Part shown: positions 52,497 through 60,846 of the stretch, in pieces
Position numbering within the stretch: the stretch's first letter is position 1
How the letters are laid out: each line of letters opens with the position of its first letter
Source: Croceicoccus sediminis
Lineage (GTDB): Bacteria; Pseudomonadota; Alphaproteobacteria; Sphingomonadales; Sphingomonadaceae
Reading direction: 5' to 3'
Length of the DNA stretch: 64,000 bases
NCBI RefSeq assembly: GCF_007570835.1
Contig: NZ_SUNC01000001.1
Coordinates: forward strand, 1,648,581-1,712,580
Notes under the pieces: generated by a model
What the model saw: only the letters and a program-made list of their open reading frames with translations
Database searches by the model: none
Told to the model about the DNA's origin: nothing
Position numbers and translations under genes: made by a program

Positions 52497-53078
52497 ATGG
52501 TACGAAAGTTGGCTTTGTTCGACGACGACAGTGTGCGCCGCAATTCCGTGTACAGGACTATGAATGTCGAAGAATTCTATGTGGAGCCGTTTGAGACTGT
52601 CGACGAAGTACTGAGGATCGGGCGACGATACGATGTGTGTATGATCGCCGATCACGGGCCTTGGGCCAATTATCTAGAATCCAAGTCGATCGAGGTCCTG
52701 AGTTCGGCGAAGGTGTACATCGCCTATTCGGATCAACCTGACATCCAGCGCATCGTTGATGTCGTTCGAAAAGGGGCGTCGGGATATTTGGTCTTTCCAT
52801 TCTCATTCGAGGCAGCAAAGCCTTCACTTGATCTCGTGGACTCAGCCAAACCGCGCCGTGTGGGATCAAAGAATGGGGGCAAGGCATATCTTACCGCGAG
52901 AGAGGAAGAGCTGGCCTCGCTTCTCGCCGAAGGGTTGTCGACGGATGAGCTGGCCAGAGCCATGGGGATCACCAGGCGCACGGTGGAATGGCATCGATTT
53001 AACATGCGAAACAAGGTGATCGACGGAATAGACAGGATGCGCCCGACCCGAAAAACTCGGAAAGACCGCTCGATCTAG
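52497..53078 (+). CDS. LuxR-type regulator with degenerate receiver domain
   Basis: A 193-residue protein. Residues ~1-115 follow a receiver fold: acidic pair in ALFDDDS, a candidate phospho-Asp in VCMIADHG, and YLVFPF in place of the conserved Lys-Pro. Losing that Lys suggests phosphorylation-independent control. Residues ~130-190 are a GerE HTH (LTAREEELASLLAEGLSTDELAR, then MGITRRTVEWHRFNMRNK). ATG 52497 is used, as upstream codons lack a binding site. It converges with, and overlaps by 4 bp, the gene at 53075. Confidence 0.75.
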   Translation: MVRKLALFDDDSVRRNSVYRTMNVEEFYVEPFETVDEVLRIGRRYDVCMIADHGPWANYLESKSIEVLSSAKVYIAYSDQPDIQRIVDVVRKGASGYLVFPFSFEAAKPSLDLVDSAKPRRVGSKNGGKAYLTAREEELASLLAEGLSTDELARAMGITRRTVEWHRFNMRNKVIDGIDRMRPTRKTRKDRSI

Positions 53079-53470
53079 TTCATTTCATTGCCGTAACGTT
53101 CGATACAGGCGCTTGCGACAGCCTTGGCAAGCGCCCCTAGAACGTCACCGCCCACCGCGGAATATTCTGGGCCTTCTCCGCCAATCACGACGGTGGCGAA
53201 GACATCGCCAGACGGTCCACGTGAAACCATGTAGCCTGCAAAGCCTGTCAAAGACCGGAAGGCTGCGTACTCATAATTGCCCGCATCTATGTCCAACGCG
53301 ATCTGCTGAGAGCTTGGATGGTCCGCTTGCGGGGGCATGCATCTACCGCGAATCTCAATGACAAGTTCAGTTAATGAGCGGCAGATCATTCCATTCTGGG
53401 ATCTGTCCCTGGTGCTAGCCAGTGCGAATAATTTCTGTGCTTTGTCGATCAGGGAAGTTTCATTAGACAT
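53075..53470 (-). CDS. hypothetical protein, 131 residues
   Basis: Soluble protein starting MSNETSLIDKAQKLFALAST, with a Gly-rich C-terminal half (FATVVIGGEGPEYSAVGGDV, then LGALAKAVASACIERYGNE). The FAGYMVSRGPSGDVFATVVIGG strand pair looks like a small beta-sheet domain, as in phage-like 'DUF' proteins of regulator clusters. No family named. Its 3' end overlaps the LuxR gene by 4 bp. Confidence 0.6.
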   Translation of the reverse strand: MSNETSLIDKAQKLFALASTRDRSQNGMICRSLTELVIEIRGRCMPPQADHPSSQQIALDIDAGNYEYAAFRSLTGFAGYMVSRGPSGDVFATVVIGGEGPEYSAVGGDVLGALAKAVASACIERYGNEMN

Positions 53471-53565
53471 TAAACATCGCGGCCTTCGGAAACGCTCAGC
53501 TGGTAAACGCGGCTCCTTTCATGCCGAAATGGAATGATGTCAACGCGTTTTCAATCATGTAGGCG

Positions 53566-54078
53566 TTATTGCATGCGCAATTCGGGGGATGAGCTGGCCG
53601 AATCGGCGTGCACTTGAACCGTGGCACTTTGCAAAAGTGTGAGCATTTCCTTGTGGGCCGGGCAGCAAAGCTTCTGCACCGGCAACTGGTCTAACGGCGC
53701 GGTGCGATTGCAATCAGTATGCTCTTCCTTTTCGCGCAACCGGACGGCTTCCTCAAAAAACTCGAAGATAGATTCGAAGCCTTCGTTGGTCAGTTCACAA
53801 AATGCCATACGCCTGTCGAACTGCGATTGTGTCCTGGTGATCAGGCCGGCTTCTATGAGCAGATTGATGTGACGCAGAGACGTTGTGGTTGGTACGTTGG
53901 AGGCCAAGCACAGGCTTGTGACAGAAACGGGCTTGCTGTCCACCATGTGGAGAAAGAGATCGACCAGCATGTCCCACTGCGGATCGCGGGACGATGGCGT
54001 GGTGACAATCCGTTCGCGACGCAGCCGCATCTTGTTTGTGCGGCGAGCTTCGGCAATCACACCTTCATAAGTTGGCAT
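53566..54078 (-). CDS. winged-helix (MarR-like) regulator, paralogue 3
   Basis: A 170-residue protein with AGGAG six bases before ATG 54078 (MPTYEGVIAEARR). A basic arm (RRTNKMRLRRERIVTT) precedes the winged helix: DPQWDMLVDLFLHMVDSKPV, then LCLASNVPTTTSLRHINLLI and GLITRTQSQFDRRMAFCELT. A C-terminal tail with two CxxH-like groups (KLCCPAHKEM) is absent from the other two paralogues. Palindromic sites lie just upstream. Confidence 0.75.
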   Translation of the reverse strand: MPTYEGVIAEARRTNKMRLRRERIVTTPSSRDPQWDMLVDLFLHMVDSKPVSVTSLCLASNVPTTTSLRHINLLIEAGLITRTQSQFDRRMAFCELTNEGFESIFEFFEEAVRLREKEEHTDCNRTAPLDQLPVQKLCCPAHKEMLTLLQSATVQVHADSASSSPELRMQ

Positions 54079-54534
54079 TTGGAACTCCTGCTCAGAACCT
54101 TTCACTGAACGAAGAGGTACATCCTAGGTCTTTGCCGAAGGCTTTCGGTAAATGGAGTATTTACCACCCGTAGTTGGTAACCTTTCGTTAACCGACGAAA
54201 CACTTGGATTTCTCCTCGCTACGACCTAGATCGGCAGACGGACGGGACTTTTGTCGGTGAAAAGTATGGCTGCTTCTCGCCCATATATGAAATTCACTCA
54301 CGACCACGAACCCACCAAAGCTGGACACGCTGTTCTCGGATCTGGTGTGTGGTTACGCGGGTCTAGGCCGGTTCAATTTTCAAATTCGGCACCTGCGAAA
54401 GTGCTTTCGCTAGGAGACGAATCCGGCCGACAATCTACGCACTTTGGGTCATGCTTGGGTCGATCCGCGAAAGGCGCTGGAATTCGCCATCAAAACTCTG
54501 TTTTTAATACATTAAGTTTTGCTATTTCCCGGCC
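54079..54534. other. gene-free right end of the island, ~455 bp
   Basis: Besides two inverted repeats near 54147-54190 it holds no convincing coding sequence. The plus-strand frame 54251-54541 lacks protein-like composition. Confidence 0.5.
54147..54190. promoter_or_regulatory. inverted repeats upstream of winged-helix paralogue 3
   Basis: GGTAAAT (54147-54153) and ATTTACC (54159-54165) form a 7-5-7 palindrome. A related GGTAAC...GTTAACC element follows at ~54176-54192. They sit ~70-110 bp upstream of the regulator's ATG and may be its operator. Confidence 0.5.
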
Positions 54535-54580
54535 TTCGTAATGATGGGGTCACAGGTTCGAATCCTGTAAGCGGCACCAT
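54535..54580. repeat. right attachment-site repeat (attR), displaced tRNA-Thr 3' end
   Basis: Repeats the tRNA-Thr sequence from the anticodon loop to CCA and one base beyond. The T-arm is ACAGG-TTCGAAT-CCTGT instead of the ACGTG/CACGT in the intact gene; both pair properly. It has no 5' half, so it is not a functional tRNA gene. Confidence 0.9.
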
Positions 54581-54765
54581 TTCCCTGAAATTGCCAAACT
54601 TCTTCACATGGCGCGCGGAACCGTGCCGTGCGCTTGTATGAAACGCGCGGCGGGTCATTGTGCTTGCCGTAGAAGCATTGCGGAAAACCGGATCGGCACG
54701 CACGCCGGTCTCGCGCCCGGCCTAGGCGGGGCGCGATCGACCGGTTTCCGCCGGGTAAGTCCCGC

Positions 54766-55137
54766 CTACCAGGCCCGTGCGTGTGCGGGCGCGGCGCGGG
54801 GCAGTTTGGGCAGGGGGCGACCGAAACGGTCGGTCGGCATGAGCATCTCGCTCTTTACCGGATCGTAGCCGAGAAAACGGACGACCGCTTCGTGCAGCGG
54901 CTGGTCGAAATGCACGCCGGCATTGCGTTCGTCCTGCCACACGACCTTGCCGGCCATGCGGATATTGCCTTCGGCCTTGATGAACAGTCGGTCGCCTTCG
55001 CTGACACGGTTGTAGGGCATCTCGATCATGCATCCGGTGACCGATACGTTGTAGAGAACGGCATGGAACGGCTGACCGTCCGCACGGCATTCCACCTGGC
55101 GATCCGAATCGAGACGATCATTGTTGCGACGTGTCAT
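54766..55137 (-). CDS. PilZ-domain protein
   Basis: A 123-residue cytoplasmic protein with a single PilZ domain: RRNNDRLDSDRQVECRADG carries the basic RxxxR-like c-di-GMP segment in altered form, followed by VSVTGCMIEMPYNRVSEGDRL (the D/NxSxxG region, here N-V-S-V-T-G) and AGKVVWQDERNAGVHFD. Because the RxxxR pair is imperfect, c-di-GMP binding is likely but not certain. First chromosomal gene after the island. Confidence 0.85.
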   Translation of the reverse strand: MTRRNNDRLDSDRQVECRADGQPFHAVLYNVSVTGCMIEMPYNRVSEGDRLFIKAEGNIRMAGKVVWQDERNAGVHFDQPLHEAVVRFLGYDPVKSEMLMPTDRFGRPLPKLPRAAPAHARAW

Positions 55138-55300
55138 TATGGCTGCGACCTTCCTTCTTGATCGGCCGTTATCGCCCGCGCAGGGTTAATTCGGGGTTTA
55201 GACCACCTCCGTAAAATCACGCAGACCCACGTTTCACTGCCTTTGCGACCTGACAAAAGGGACTGTATCGCCCGCCGCCGTGGTGCGGCAGACCCTAGCC

Positions 55301-56068
55301 ATGTCAGAAAAGCCCGAAATCCTAAGCCCCCTGCCTGCGCTCACGTTTGCCGAAGGCGTGCGCAGCATGATGGAATTTGCCTCGCTCGCCTTCAGTTACC
55401 CGCTGATGGCGGGGGCGCCGCGCGGTGACGGGCATCCGGTGCTGGTCCTGCCGGGCTTTGCCACCAATGACCGGATGACATCGGTGCTCCGCGCGTTCCT
55501 GACGCGGCTGGGACATCACGTGCATCCGTGGGACCTTGGCTGGAATCTCGATCAGCACACGACCGGAGAGAACGGCGAACACATCGCACAGCGCATCGCC
55601 GATATCCGCAAGCAGACAGGCCGCAAGGTCTCGCTCGTCGGGTGGAGCCTTGGCGGTGTCATCGCGAGGGAGGCGGCCCGCCGCGATCCCGCCGACGTGC
55701 GGCAGGTCGTCACACTGGGCAGCCCGTTCACCGGCGACCCCGGCGCGACGAACCTCAACACGCTGTACGAACTGCTGACCGGCAATCGCATCGCCGACAT
55801 GCGCAAGCACGCCCGCTATGCCAAGGGCCACGAAGTCCTGCCCGTCCCGTCCAGCGCGGTCTATTCGCGCACCGACGGCATTACCGCGTGGCAGAACTGC
55901 ATTTCGCAAACGGACGAGCAGACCGAGAATATCGAGGTCGTCTCAAGCCACTTCGGCTTCATCGCCAATCCGGCCGTGTTCTACATCGTCGCGGACCGGC
56001 TTTCACAGGCCGAGGGCGCGTGGACACCGTTTGAACGCAAAGGGCCTTTCGCCGCCTGCATCCGGTAA
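55301..56068 (+). CDS. alpha/beta hydrolase (esterase/lipase-like)
   Basis: A 255-residue alpha/beta hydrolase. The nucleophile elbow is GWSLGG (G-x-S-x-G) around residue 115, LVLPGFATNDRMTS is the oxyanion-hole strand, and the late SSHFGFIANPAV provides the catalytic His. ATG 55301 (MSEKPEIL) is preferred to GTG 55280. Its convergent neighbours are a GNAT gene and class III PHA synthase genes, so it might act on PHA or fatty esters, but this is only positional. Confidence 0.8.
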   Translation: MSEKPEILSPLPALTFAEGVRSMMEFASLAFSYPLMAGAPRGDGHPVLVLPGFATNDRMTSVLRAFLTRLGHHVHPWDLGWNLDQHTTGENGEHIAQRIADIRKQTGRKVSLVGWSLGGVIAREAARRDPADVRQVVTLGSPFTGDPGATNLNTLYELLTGNRIADMRKHARYAKGHEVLPVPSSAVYSRTDGITAWQNCISQTDEQTENIEVVSSHFGFIANPAVFYIVADRLSQAEGAWTPFERKGPFAACIR

Positions 56069-56074
56069 GTTCGC

Positions 56075-56653
56075 TCAGCCCAGCCCGTAGATCGAATGAA
56101 TCGCCCCGTGGCTGCGCGTGTCCTGCGCCATGATCAGGATGTCGCTCGACACCCCGTCGGCATCGCGAACATGGTCGCGTAGCAAGGCTTCTGGGCGAAA
56201 GCCCATTTCCTCGAACATCTGGCGCGCCGCTTCCTGATCGGTCGTCATCCGCACGGTCAGCTTCTCGATCCGCTCATCGGCGGCGGCATCCAGGCAATGC
56301 ATCGCCAGCAGGCGGCCCAGCCCCATGCCGCGCGTTGCCGTATCGACAAGGACACGCACTTCGGCGACGTGCGGCGACCAGCTAAGTTCATCGCGGACCA
56401 GCGCGGTGCAGCCGCGGATCGCGTCGCCTTCGACCGCGATGATCGACCGGATCGTCCCGGCCTCGATCTCCTGCATCCACGCCTTGAATACGCGCGGGCT
56501 GCGGATGTCTCGTTTCAGGAAAAGCAGCTCGCGCACCGGCAACGCATTGGCAAAGGACAGCATCGCGTCTTTGTCGGCGGCGGTCAGGGGGCGCAGCGTG
56601 ATGCGGCGACCGTCAAGGTCCAACTCTGTGGGGGCAATGTCGAGAGCAGTCAT
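56075..56653 (-). CDS. GNAT-family acetyltransferase (PHA operon)
   Basis: A 192-residue GNAT protein with RITLRPLTAADKDAMLSF at the N-terminus. The acetyl-CoA-binding motif A is VAEVRVLVDTATRGMGLGRLLAMHCLDAA (the R/Q-x-x-G-x-G/A loop), followed by KLTVRMTTDQEAARQMFEEMGF (motif B). Its ATG overlaps the phaC stop (TGATG), so it is the third gene of a phaE-phaC-GNAT operon. Acyl acceptor unknown; links to granule metabolism are only by co-transcription. Confidence 0.85.
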   Translation of the reverse strand: MTALDIAPTELDLDGRRITLRPLTAADKDAMLSFANALPVRELLFLKRDIRSPRVFKAWMQEIEAGTIRSIIAVEGDAIRGCTALVRDELSWSPHVAEVRVLVDTATRGMGLGRLLAMHCLDAAADERIEKLTVRMTTDQEAARQMFEEMGFRPEALLRDHVRDADGVSSDILIMAQDTRSHGAIHSIYGLG

Positions 56654-57741
56654 CAGGTGGATCTCTTTCCGAGCCATGTGTCGATATGCGGCCACAACCG
56701 CCGCAAGGCCGCAGGCCCCGCGACAAGCGAGACGTGGCCGCCCTTCGCGACGATTTCGTCGCGGTCGTTGGAAGATGTCATCGTCATCAGCGGGCCCGTG
56801 GATTCGTGGCTGACGACGTGGTCATGCTTGGCAACAATGTTGAGGATCGCGGCATCGATGTGGCGCAAGTCCGCTGTCTGGCCGCAGACCTCCAGCTTGC
56901 CGTTGATGAGGGCGTTTTCCCACATCAGGTCCTTGATCAGCTGCCCAAAATAGACGCCGGGGATCGGCAACGTTTCGGCCGCCCAGCGGTCGAACATGCG
57001 GTACGACTTCACGAATTCGTCGTTCCACATGTTGGTCCACAGGTTCACCCGCCCCGCCGTGCGGTTGGCAGGCCGGGCCAGGTCGAACGCGCCCAGCATG
57101 ATTTCCGGCGGAATCAGTTCCAGTTCGCGGACCAGCAGGTCGACATCGAAATACCGCTTGTCCGCCCATGTCTGGAACAGGTGCATGTGCGAAAAGTCGA
57201 TCGGGGTCGCCAGCGTCACGAGATTGCGAATGCCCTGCGTCGGTTTCAAGGCGGCATAGATCGTCGCCAGCGTGCCCCCTGCGCAGTATCCGGCAAGGCT
57301 GATGTCGCTCTCGCCGGTCACTTCCTCTATCGCGTCGCGCGCGGCGGGGATGAAGCGGCCGACGTAATCGTCGAAGCCCAGCACACTTTCATCGCGGCGT
57401 GGCGGGTTCCAGTCGAGGTTGTAGACGTCGTAACCCTGCTGCAGCAGGTATTCGAAGAAGCTCTGCCCCTTGGCAAGGTCGAAGATATAGCCGCGATTGG
57501 TGGGCGGAGAGACCACGAGCAACGGCACGCGGTAGATTTCGTCCAGCAAGGGACGATAGCGGTAGAGCACCGCCGTCCCGTCACGGTAGAGCACGTCCTT
57601 GGGCATGTGGCCCACCGGCTCGCGGTCGGCGACAAGGAAATCGAGACCCTTGATGTTGCGTTTCAGCGCGCGGTCCACCTCGCGGCGGACCTGCTGTGAA
57701 ATCACCTCGGGATCGAGAAGCTCTAGTGCGTTATCGCTCAT
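56653..57741 (-). CDS. phaC: class III polyhydroxyalkanoate synthase catalytic subunit
   Basis: A 362-residue catalytic subunit of a two-component PHA synthase. Length (~360) and lack of the class I N-terminal arm mark it as class III. The lipase-like box with catalytic Cys is LAGYCAGGT; the catalytic Asp is in IVAKHDHVVSHEST and His in VAKGGHVSLVAG. It overlaps phaE by 11 bases and the GNAT gene by one base. It is clearly different from the 661-residue class I enzyme at 32188. Confidence 0.93.
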   Translation of the reverse strand: MSDNALELLDPEVISQQVRREVDRALKRNIKGLDFLVADREPVGHMPKDVLYRDGTAVLYRYRPLLDEIYRVPLLVVSPPTNRGYIFDLAKGQSFFEYLLQQGYDVYNLDWNPPRRDESVLGFDDYVGRFIPAARDAIEEVTGESDISLAGYCAGGTLATIYAALKPTQGIRNLVTLATPIDFSHMHLFQTWADKRYFDVDLLVRELELIPPEIMLGAFDLARPANRTAGRVNLWTNMWNDEFVKSYRMFDRWAAETLPIPGVYFGQLIKDLMWENALINGKLEVCGQTADLRHIDAAILNIVAKHDHVVSHESTGPLMTMTSSNDRDEIVAKGGHVSLVAGPAALRRLWPHIDTWLGKRST

Positions 57742-58096
57742 CGGCCTTGGGTTCGGCTGGAGGCTTGCGCGTGCGTCGCGGTTCGGCGCCGGGTGTCTTT
57801 TGGGCCCCTTCGCCCATCTCCAGCCTGATCTGCGCTATGTGATCCTCGATCACGGCAAGACGCTGTGAAATCTCCTCGATCTGGCTCTTGCTCGGCAGGT
57901 TCAGCGAACGCAGCACCGTCTCGGTCTGTTCGGCCATAGCCTTTTGCGCATAGATCGTGGCCTTGGTCGCCTGTCCGATCAGCGCGCCGAATTCCTCGCT
58001 TTGCGTGAACTGACCCGACCATGCGTTGAGTTCATGCTCCCAGCGCTGAATCGCGTCCTGCCAGGCGGCCACGGGATTGAAAGGTTTCTCGCTCAT
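57731..58096 (-). CDS. phaE: PhaE-like subunit of class III PHA synthase (short form)
   Basis: A 121-residue helical protein starting MSEKPFNPVAAWQDAIQRWE. The amphipathic NAWSGQFTQSEEFGALIGQATKATIYAQKAM and the coiled SQIEEISQRLAVIEDHIAQIR match the phasin-like PhaE/PhaR partner that activates class III PhaC. Typical PhaE proteins are two to three times longer, so this is a compact version. First gene of the operon; stop is inside phaC. Confidence 0.78.
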   Translation of the reverse strand: MSEKPFNPVAAWQDAIQRWEHELNAWSGQFTQSEEFGALIGQATKATIYAQKAMAEQTETVLRSLNLPSKSQIEEISQRLAVIEDHIAQIRLEMGEGAQKTPGAEPRRTRKPPAEPKADER

Positions 58097-58183
58097 CCTG
58101 CCCTTAAAGCGCATCGGCGCCCAGCAACCAACTATGACTTGCGCCAAGAATCTGCCTGGAGTGGCCTTGGCCCGCAAACGAAA

Positions 58184-58211
58184 ACGGCCCCGCCATCGCT
58201 GACGGGGCCGT
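58184..58211 (-). terminator. terminator of the TonB-dependent receptor gene
   Basis: ACGGCCCCG (58184-58192) pairs perfectly with CGGGGCCGT (58203-58211). Reading leftward, TTTT follows the stem. Confidence 0.88.
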
Positions 58212-58239
58212 GATCTTTTCGGTCGTTTCGATCAGGCGA

Positions 58240-60699
58240 TCAGAAACGCTTGGTCAGTTCCACCTTCACCGTGCGCGGCAGGGTGCCGAAGCCGAGCTGG
58301 TCGGCCTTGACGCCCGTCACGCCGCCAGCGGCCGTGCCCGAAGACGGACCGTCAACCACGCCGGTCACGTAGAACTGGTTGGTCAGGTTCTTGCCGATGA
58401 GCGCGAGCTGCCAGTTGCCGTCCGATGCGCCAACGCGCACGCCCGCATCGATCGTCCAGTAATCGTCCTGGATCGCAATCGGGTTGGCGAAGGCCGACGG
58501 GTTGTAGCTGTCGGAATAACGGGCATTCGCGTTGAAGCCCATCATCAGCGCGTCCGAAATGTCGGCTTCGTAGTTCACGCCGATCACACCGGTCCATTCC
58601 GGAGCGACCGAGAGAGGCTGGCCCGTCAGGTTCTGGCGGATCTGGCCATCGGCGGTGACGACGTTGCAGCCTTCAGCCTGCGTCTGGCCCGAATAGCACG
58701 GACCTTCGGGGAAGCTGTCATACTTCGCGTCGTTGTAGTTGACTGCCGCGTTGATGTTGAGACCCGGCACCGCATAAGGCGCGTATTCGAGTTCAAGTTC
58801 CACGCCCTGCGTCTTCGCATCGGCGGTCAGCGTGTTGAACGCGAAGACCGGCGAGTTGAAGAAGTCGACCTGGAAATCGTTCACCGTGTACGTGAAGAGG
58901 GTCAGGTTGGCGCGCAGCTGGTTGTCGAGAATGGTCGACTTGATACCGGCTTCGAAACCTTCCGCCTCTTCGGGATTGAAGGTAAGATCGCCGTAAGGGT
59001 CGGCCGACAGCTTCGAGTTGATGCCGCCGTTCGAGAAGCCGCCCGACTTGTAGGCGGTCTTGTATGCGGCATAGAGCAGGATGTCAGGTGCCGGTTCGTA
59101 AGTCAGCGTGACTTCCGGTGCGAAGTCCTTGAACTTCTGATTGGCGGTCACGATGCCCATCGGATCGTCGGCGCTGCGATAGACGACCGAGAATGCCGGG
59201 TTCACGTATTCCTGCGCGAAGTAGCTGTCCTTCGATTCGTCGGTGTACCGGCCACCTGCCGCCAGTTCGAAGCCGTCCATGATCTCGAAGCGGACCTGGC
59301 CGAAGATGGCGAAAGTTTCACCCTTGGTGGTGCTGATCTTCTCGCTCGCCGCATAGACGAGATCCGGGCGCGCAGCGGTGTTGCGAACGTCGCTGTAGAA
59401 GCCCCACTGGCCGAAATCGCGATCGGTCTTCTGGTACAGGCCGCCGATCATGAAGTTGAACGGACCGTCGAAAGCCGACGTCAGGCGCAGTTCCTGCGAG
59501 AAGGCTTCCCAGGTGGAATTCTCGGTCGCGAAGATCATGCCGCCCGCCACGGCGTCCGTGGTCTGGAAGTTACAGGCGCACAGCCACGAGTTGTTGTTGC
59601 GCTGCCAGTTGGTCACCGACGCTATCGACATGGTGTCCATGTCGTACTCGAGCTCGTTGTTGACGCCCCAGCTGCGATAGCGGTTGTACGGCTGGCCGTC
59701 GTCGCTGCCGTAAGGGACGGTGCGCGAAATTTCGGCCGGCAAGCCGTTCTGGTGCGTGATGAAATCCTTTTCGCACGGATAGACCGTAAGCTGGCTGAAG
59801 CCGGTGCCGTTGCCGCACGAATAGGCGACGTAGTTCCAGCTGTTGTTCAGCGTGTCGTTCTGGTTGCGCGTGACCTTCAGCGTGTTGGTCAGGTTGTCGG
59901 TCGGTTCCCATTTCAGCGTGCCGCGGGCCAGGAATTCTTCCTGCTGCGGCATCGGGCTCTTCACGGGCAGCGCGACGAAAGTTTCCGGATCGCCGAAGCC
60001 CTGTGCAACGTCGACGGTGGTATAGTTCATCGGGGTCGAGACGTTGCGGTAATAGCCGCCGTCCATGTCCGAATAACGCGCGGCAAGGCGAATGCCGAGC
60101 GTGTCGCTGAGCGGGCCGGAGATGATGCCTTCGATCTGGTACTGGTTCGCCTTGAACTCGTACCCTGCCTTGATCGATCCGGTCCAGTCGTAGGTCGGGT
60201 CATTGGTGGTCAGCGAGATCACGCCGGCGGTCGCGTTCTTGCCGAAGAACAGGGCCTGCGGGCCCTTCAGCACTTCGACGCGGGCAAGGTCGAAGAAACC
60301 TTCCTCGATGACGCGGCCCTGGCCGTAATATGCGCCGTCGACGACGATGGCGACCGACTGTTCGATACCGATCGAGGTCGAGGACGAACCGATACCGCGC
60401 AGGGTGATCTGCGCCGACGAACCGTTAGACGCGCGACCGACGTTGAGGTTCGGCGTGGCCGCGGCGATCTTTTCGATGCTGGTGATGTCGCGGTTCTGGA
60501 TCATTTCTTCCGACATGGCGGTAACCGCGACGGGGACGTCCTGAACGCTTTCCTCGCGCTTACGCGCGGTGACCACGATTTCGTTGAGGCCGCCGGTCTT
60601 CGCGGTTTCGGTCTGCGCGTCCTGCGCAAAAGCCATCTGCGAAGTAAGTGCAAGCGAGGCACCACCGAGAAGAAGGACGGATTTCGAGCGTAAAAACAT
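58240..60699 (-). CDS. TonB-dependent outer-membrane receptor
   Basis: An 819-residue protein starting MFLRSKSVLLLGGASLALTS (signal peptide cleaved after FAQ-DAQT) behind GGGAGAG. The plug domain spans ~30-165 and begins IVVTARKREESVQDVPVAV (TonB box region). Plug motifs include LRGIGSSSTSIGIEQSVAIVVDG and ARVEVLKGPQALFFGKNATAG. The 22-strand barrel ends in a terminal Phe (KVELTKRF), as required for outer-membrane insertion. Substrate (siderophore, sugar or aromatic) cannot be told; this OAR/IroN-like group is expanded in sphingomonads. Confidence 0.95.
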   Translation of the reverse strand: MFLRSKSVLLLGGASLALTSQMAFAQDAQTETAKTGGLNEIVVTARKREESVQDVPVAVTAMSEEMIQNRDITSIEKIAAATPNLNVGRASNGSSAQITLRGIGSSSTSIGIEQSVAIVVDGAYYGQGRVIEEGFFDLARVEVLKGPQALFFGKNATAGVISLTTNDPTYDWTGSIKAGYEFKANQYQIEGIISGPLSDTLGIRLAARYSDMDGGYYRNVSTPMNYTTVDVAQGFGDPETFVALPVKSPMPQQEEFLARGTLKWEPTDNLTNTLKVTRNQNDTLNNSWNYVAYSCGNGTGFSQLTVYPCEKDFITHQNGLPAEISRTVPYGSDDGQPYNRYRSWGVNNELEYDMDTMSIASVTNWQRNNNSWLCACNFQTTDAVAGGMIFATENSTWEAFSQELRLTSAFDGPFNFMIGGLYQKTDRDFGQWGFYSDVRNTAARPDLVYAASEKISTTKGETFAIFGQVRFEIMDGFELAAGGRYTDESKDSYFAQEYVNPAFSVVYRSADDPMGIVTANQKFKDFAPEVTLTYEPAPDILLYAAYKTAYKSGGFSNGGINSKLSADPYGDLTFNPEEAEGFEAGIKSTILDNQLRANLTLFTYTVNDFQVDFFNSPVFAFNTLTADAKTQGVELELEYAPYAVPGLNINAAVNYNDAKYDSFPEGPCYSGQTQAEGCNVVTADGQIRQNLTGQPLSVAPEWTGVIGVNYEADISDALMMGFNANARYSDSYNPSAFANPIAIQDDYWTIDAGVRVGASDGNWQLALIGKNLTNQFYVTGVVDGPSSGTAAGGVTGVKADQLGFGTLPRTVKVELTKRF

Positions 60700-60846
60700 G
60701 GCGATCTCTCCCTTTGAACCCTTAGCCTGTGCCTCTTGGGGCACGACCGTTCGGCGATGCTAATAGGTTGCCTTCGTTTTAGGAGCGCCTGCCGGTTTAC
60801 ATAGCTATCGGTTTTGTCAGGTTACTGCGGCGCGCTGCAATATTGG

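Larger units (their letters stand above)
35777..54580. mobile_element. genomic island integrated into tRNA-Thr(CGT), ~18.8 kb
   Basis: The borders are the 3' part of tRNA-Thr at 35777-35822 and its imperfect direct repeat at 54535-54580. Inside are a tyrosine integrase, a RepA-like ATPase, a decayed transposase, a putative defence pair, regulators, and many small genes without recognised function. The left 5 kb is visibly more AT-rich than the flanks, and codon use there differs. The integrase is in the middle rather than next to a border, so the island may be composite. Core genes resume with a PilZ gene at 54766. Confidence 0.85.

Noticed and set aside
53719..54108. 129-codon plus-strand ORF over winged-helix paralogue 3
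   Set aside because: Shadow frame; the minus-strand gene has a good binding site and two paralogues.
35777..54580. CRISPR arrays or cas genes in the island
   Set aside because: No regularly spaced short repeats were seen and no Cas motifs among the proteins.
54512..54703. Minus-strand ORF containing GFEPVTPSLR
   Set aside because: This is the familiar false protein made by reading antisense through a tRNA 3' end; it overlays attR and has no ribosome binding site.
58210..60693. 827-codon plus-strand ORF opposite the TonB-dependent receptor
   Set aside because: Antisense shadow; composition is His/Arg/Val-rich, and the minus strand has signal peptide, plug and terminal Phe.
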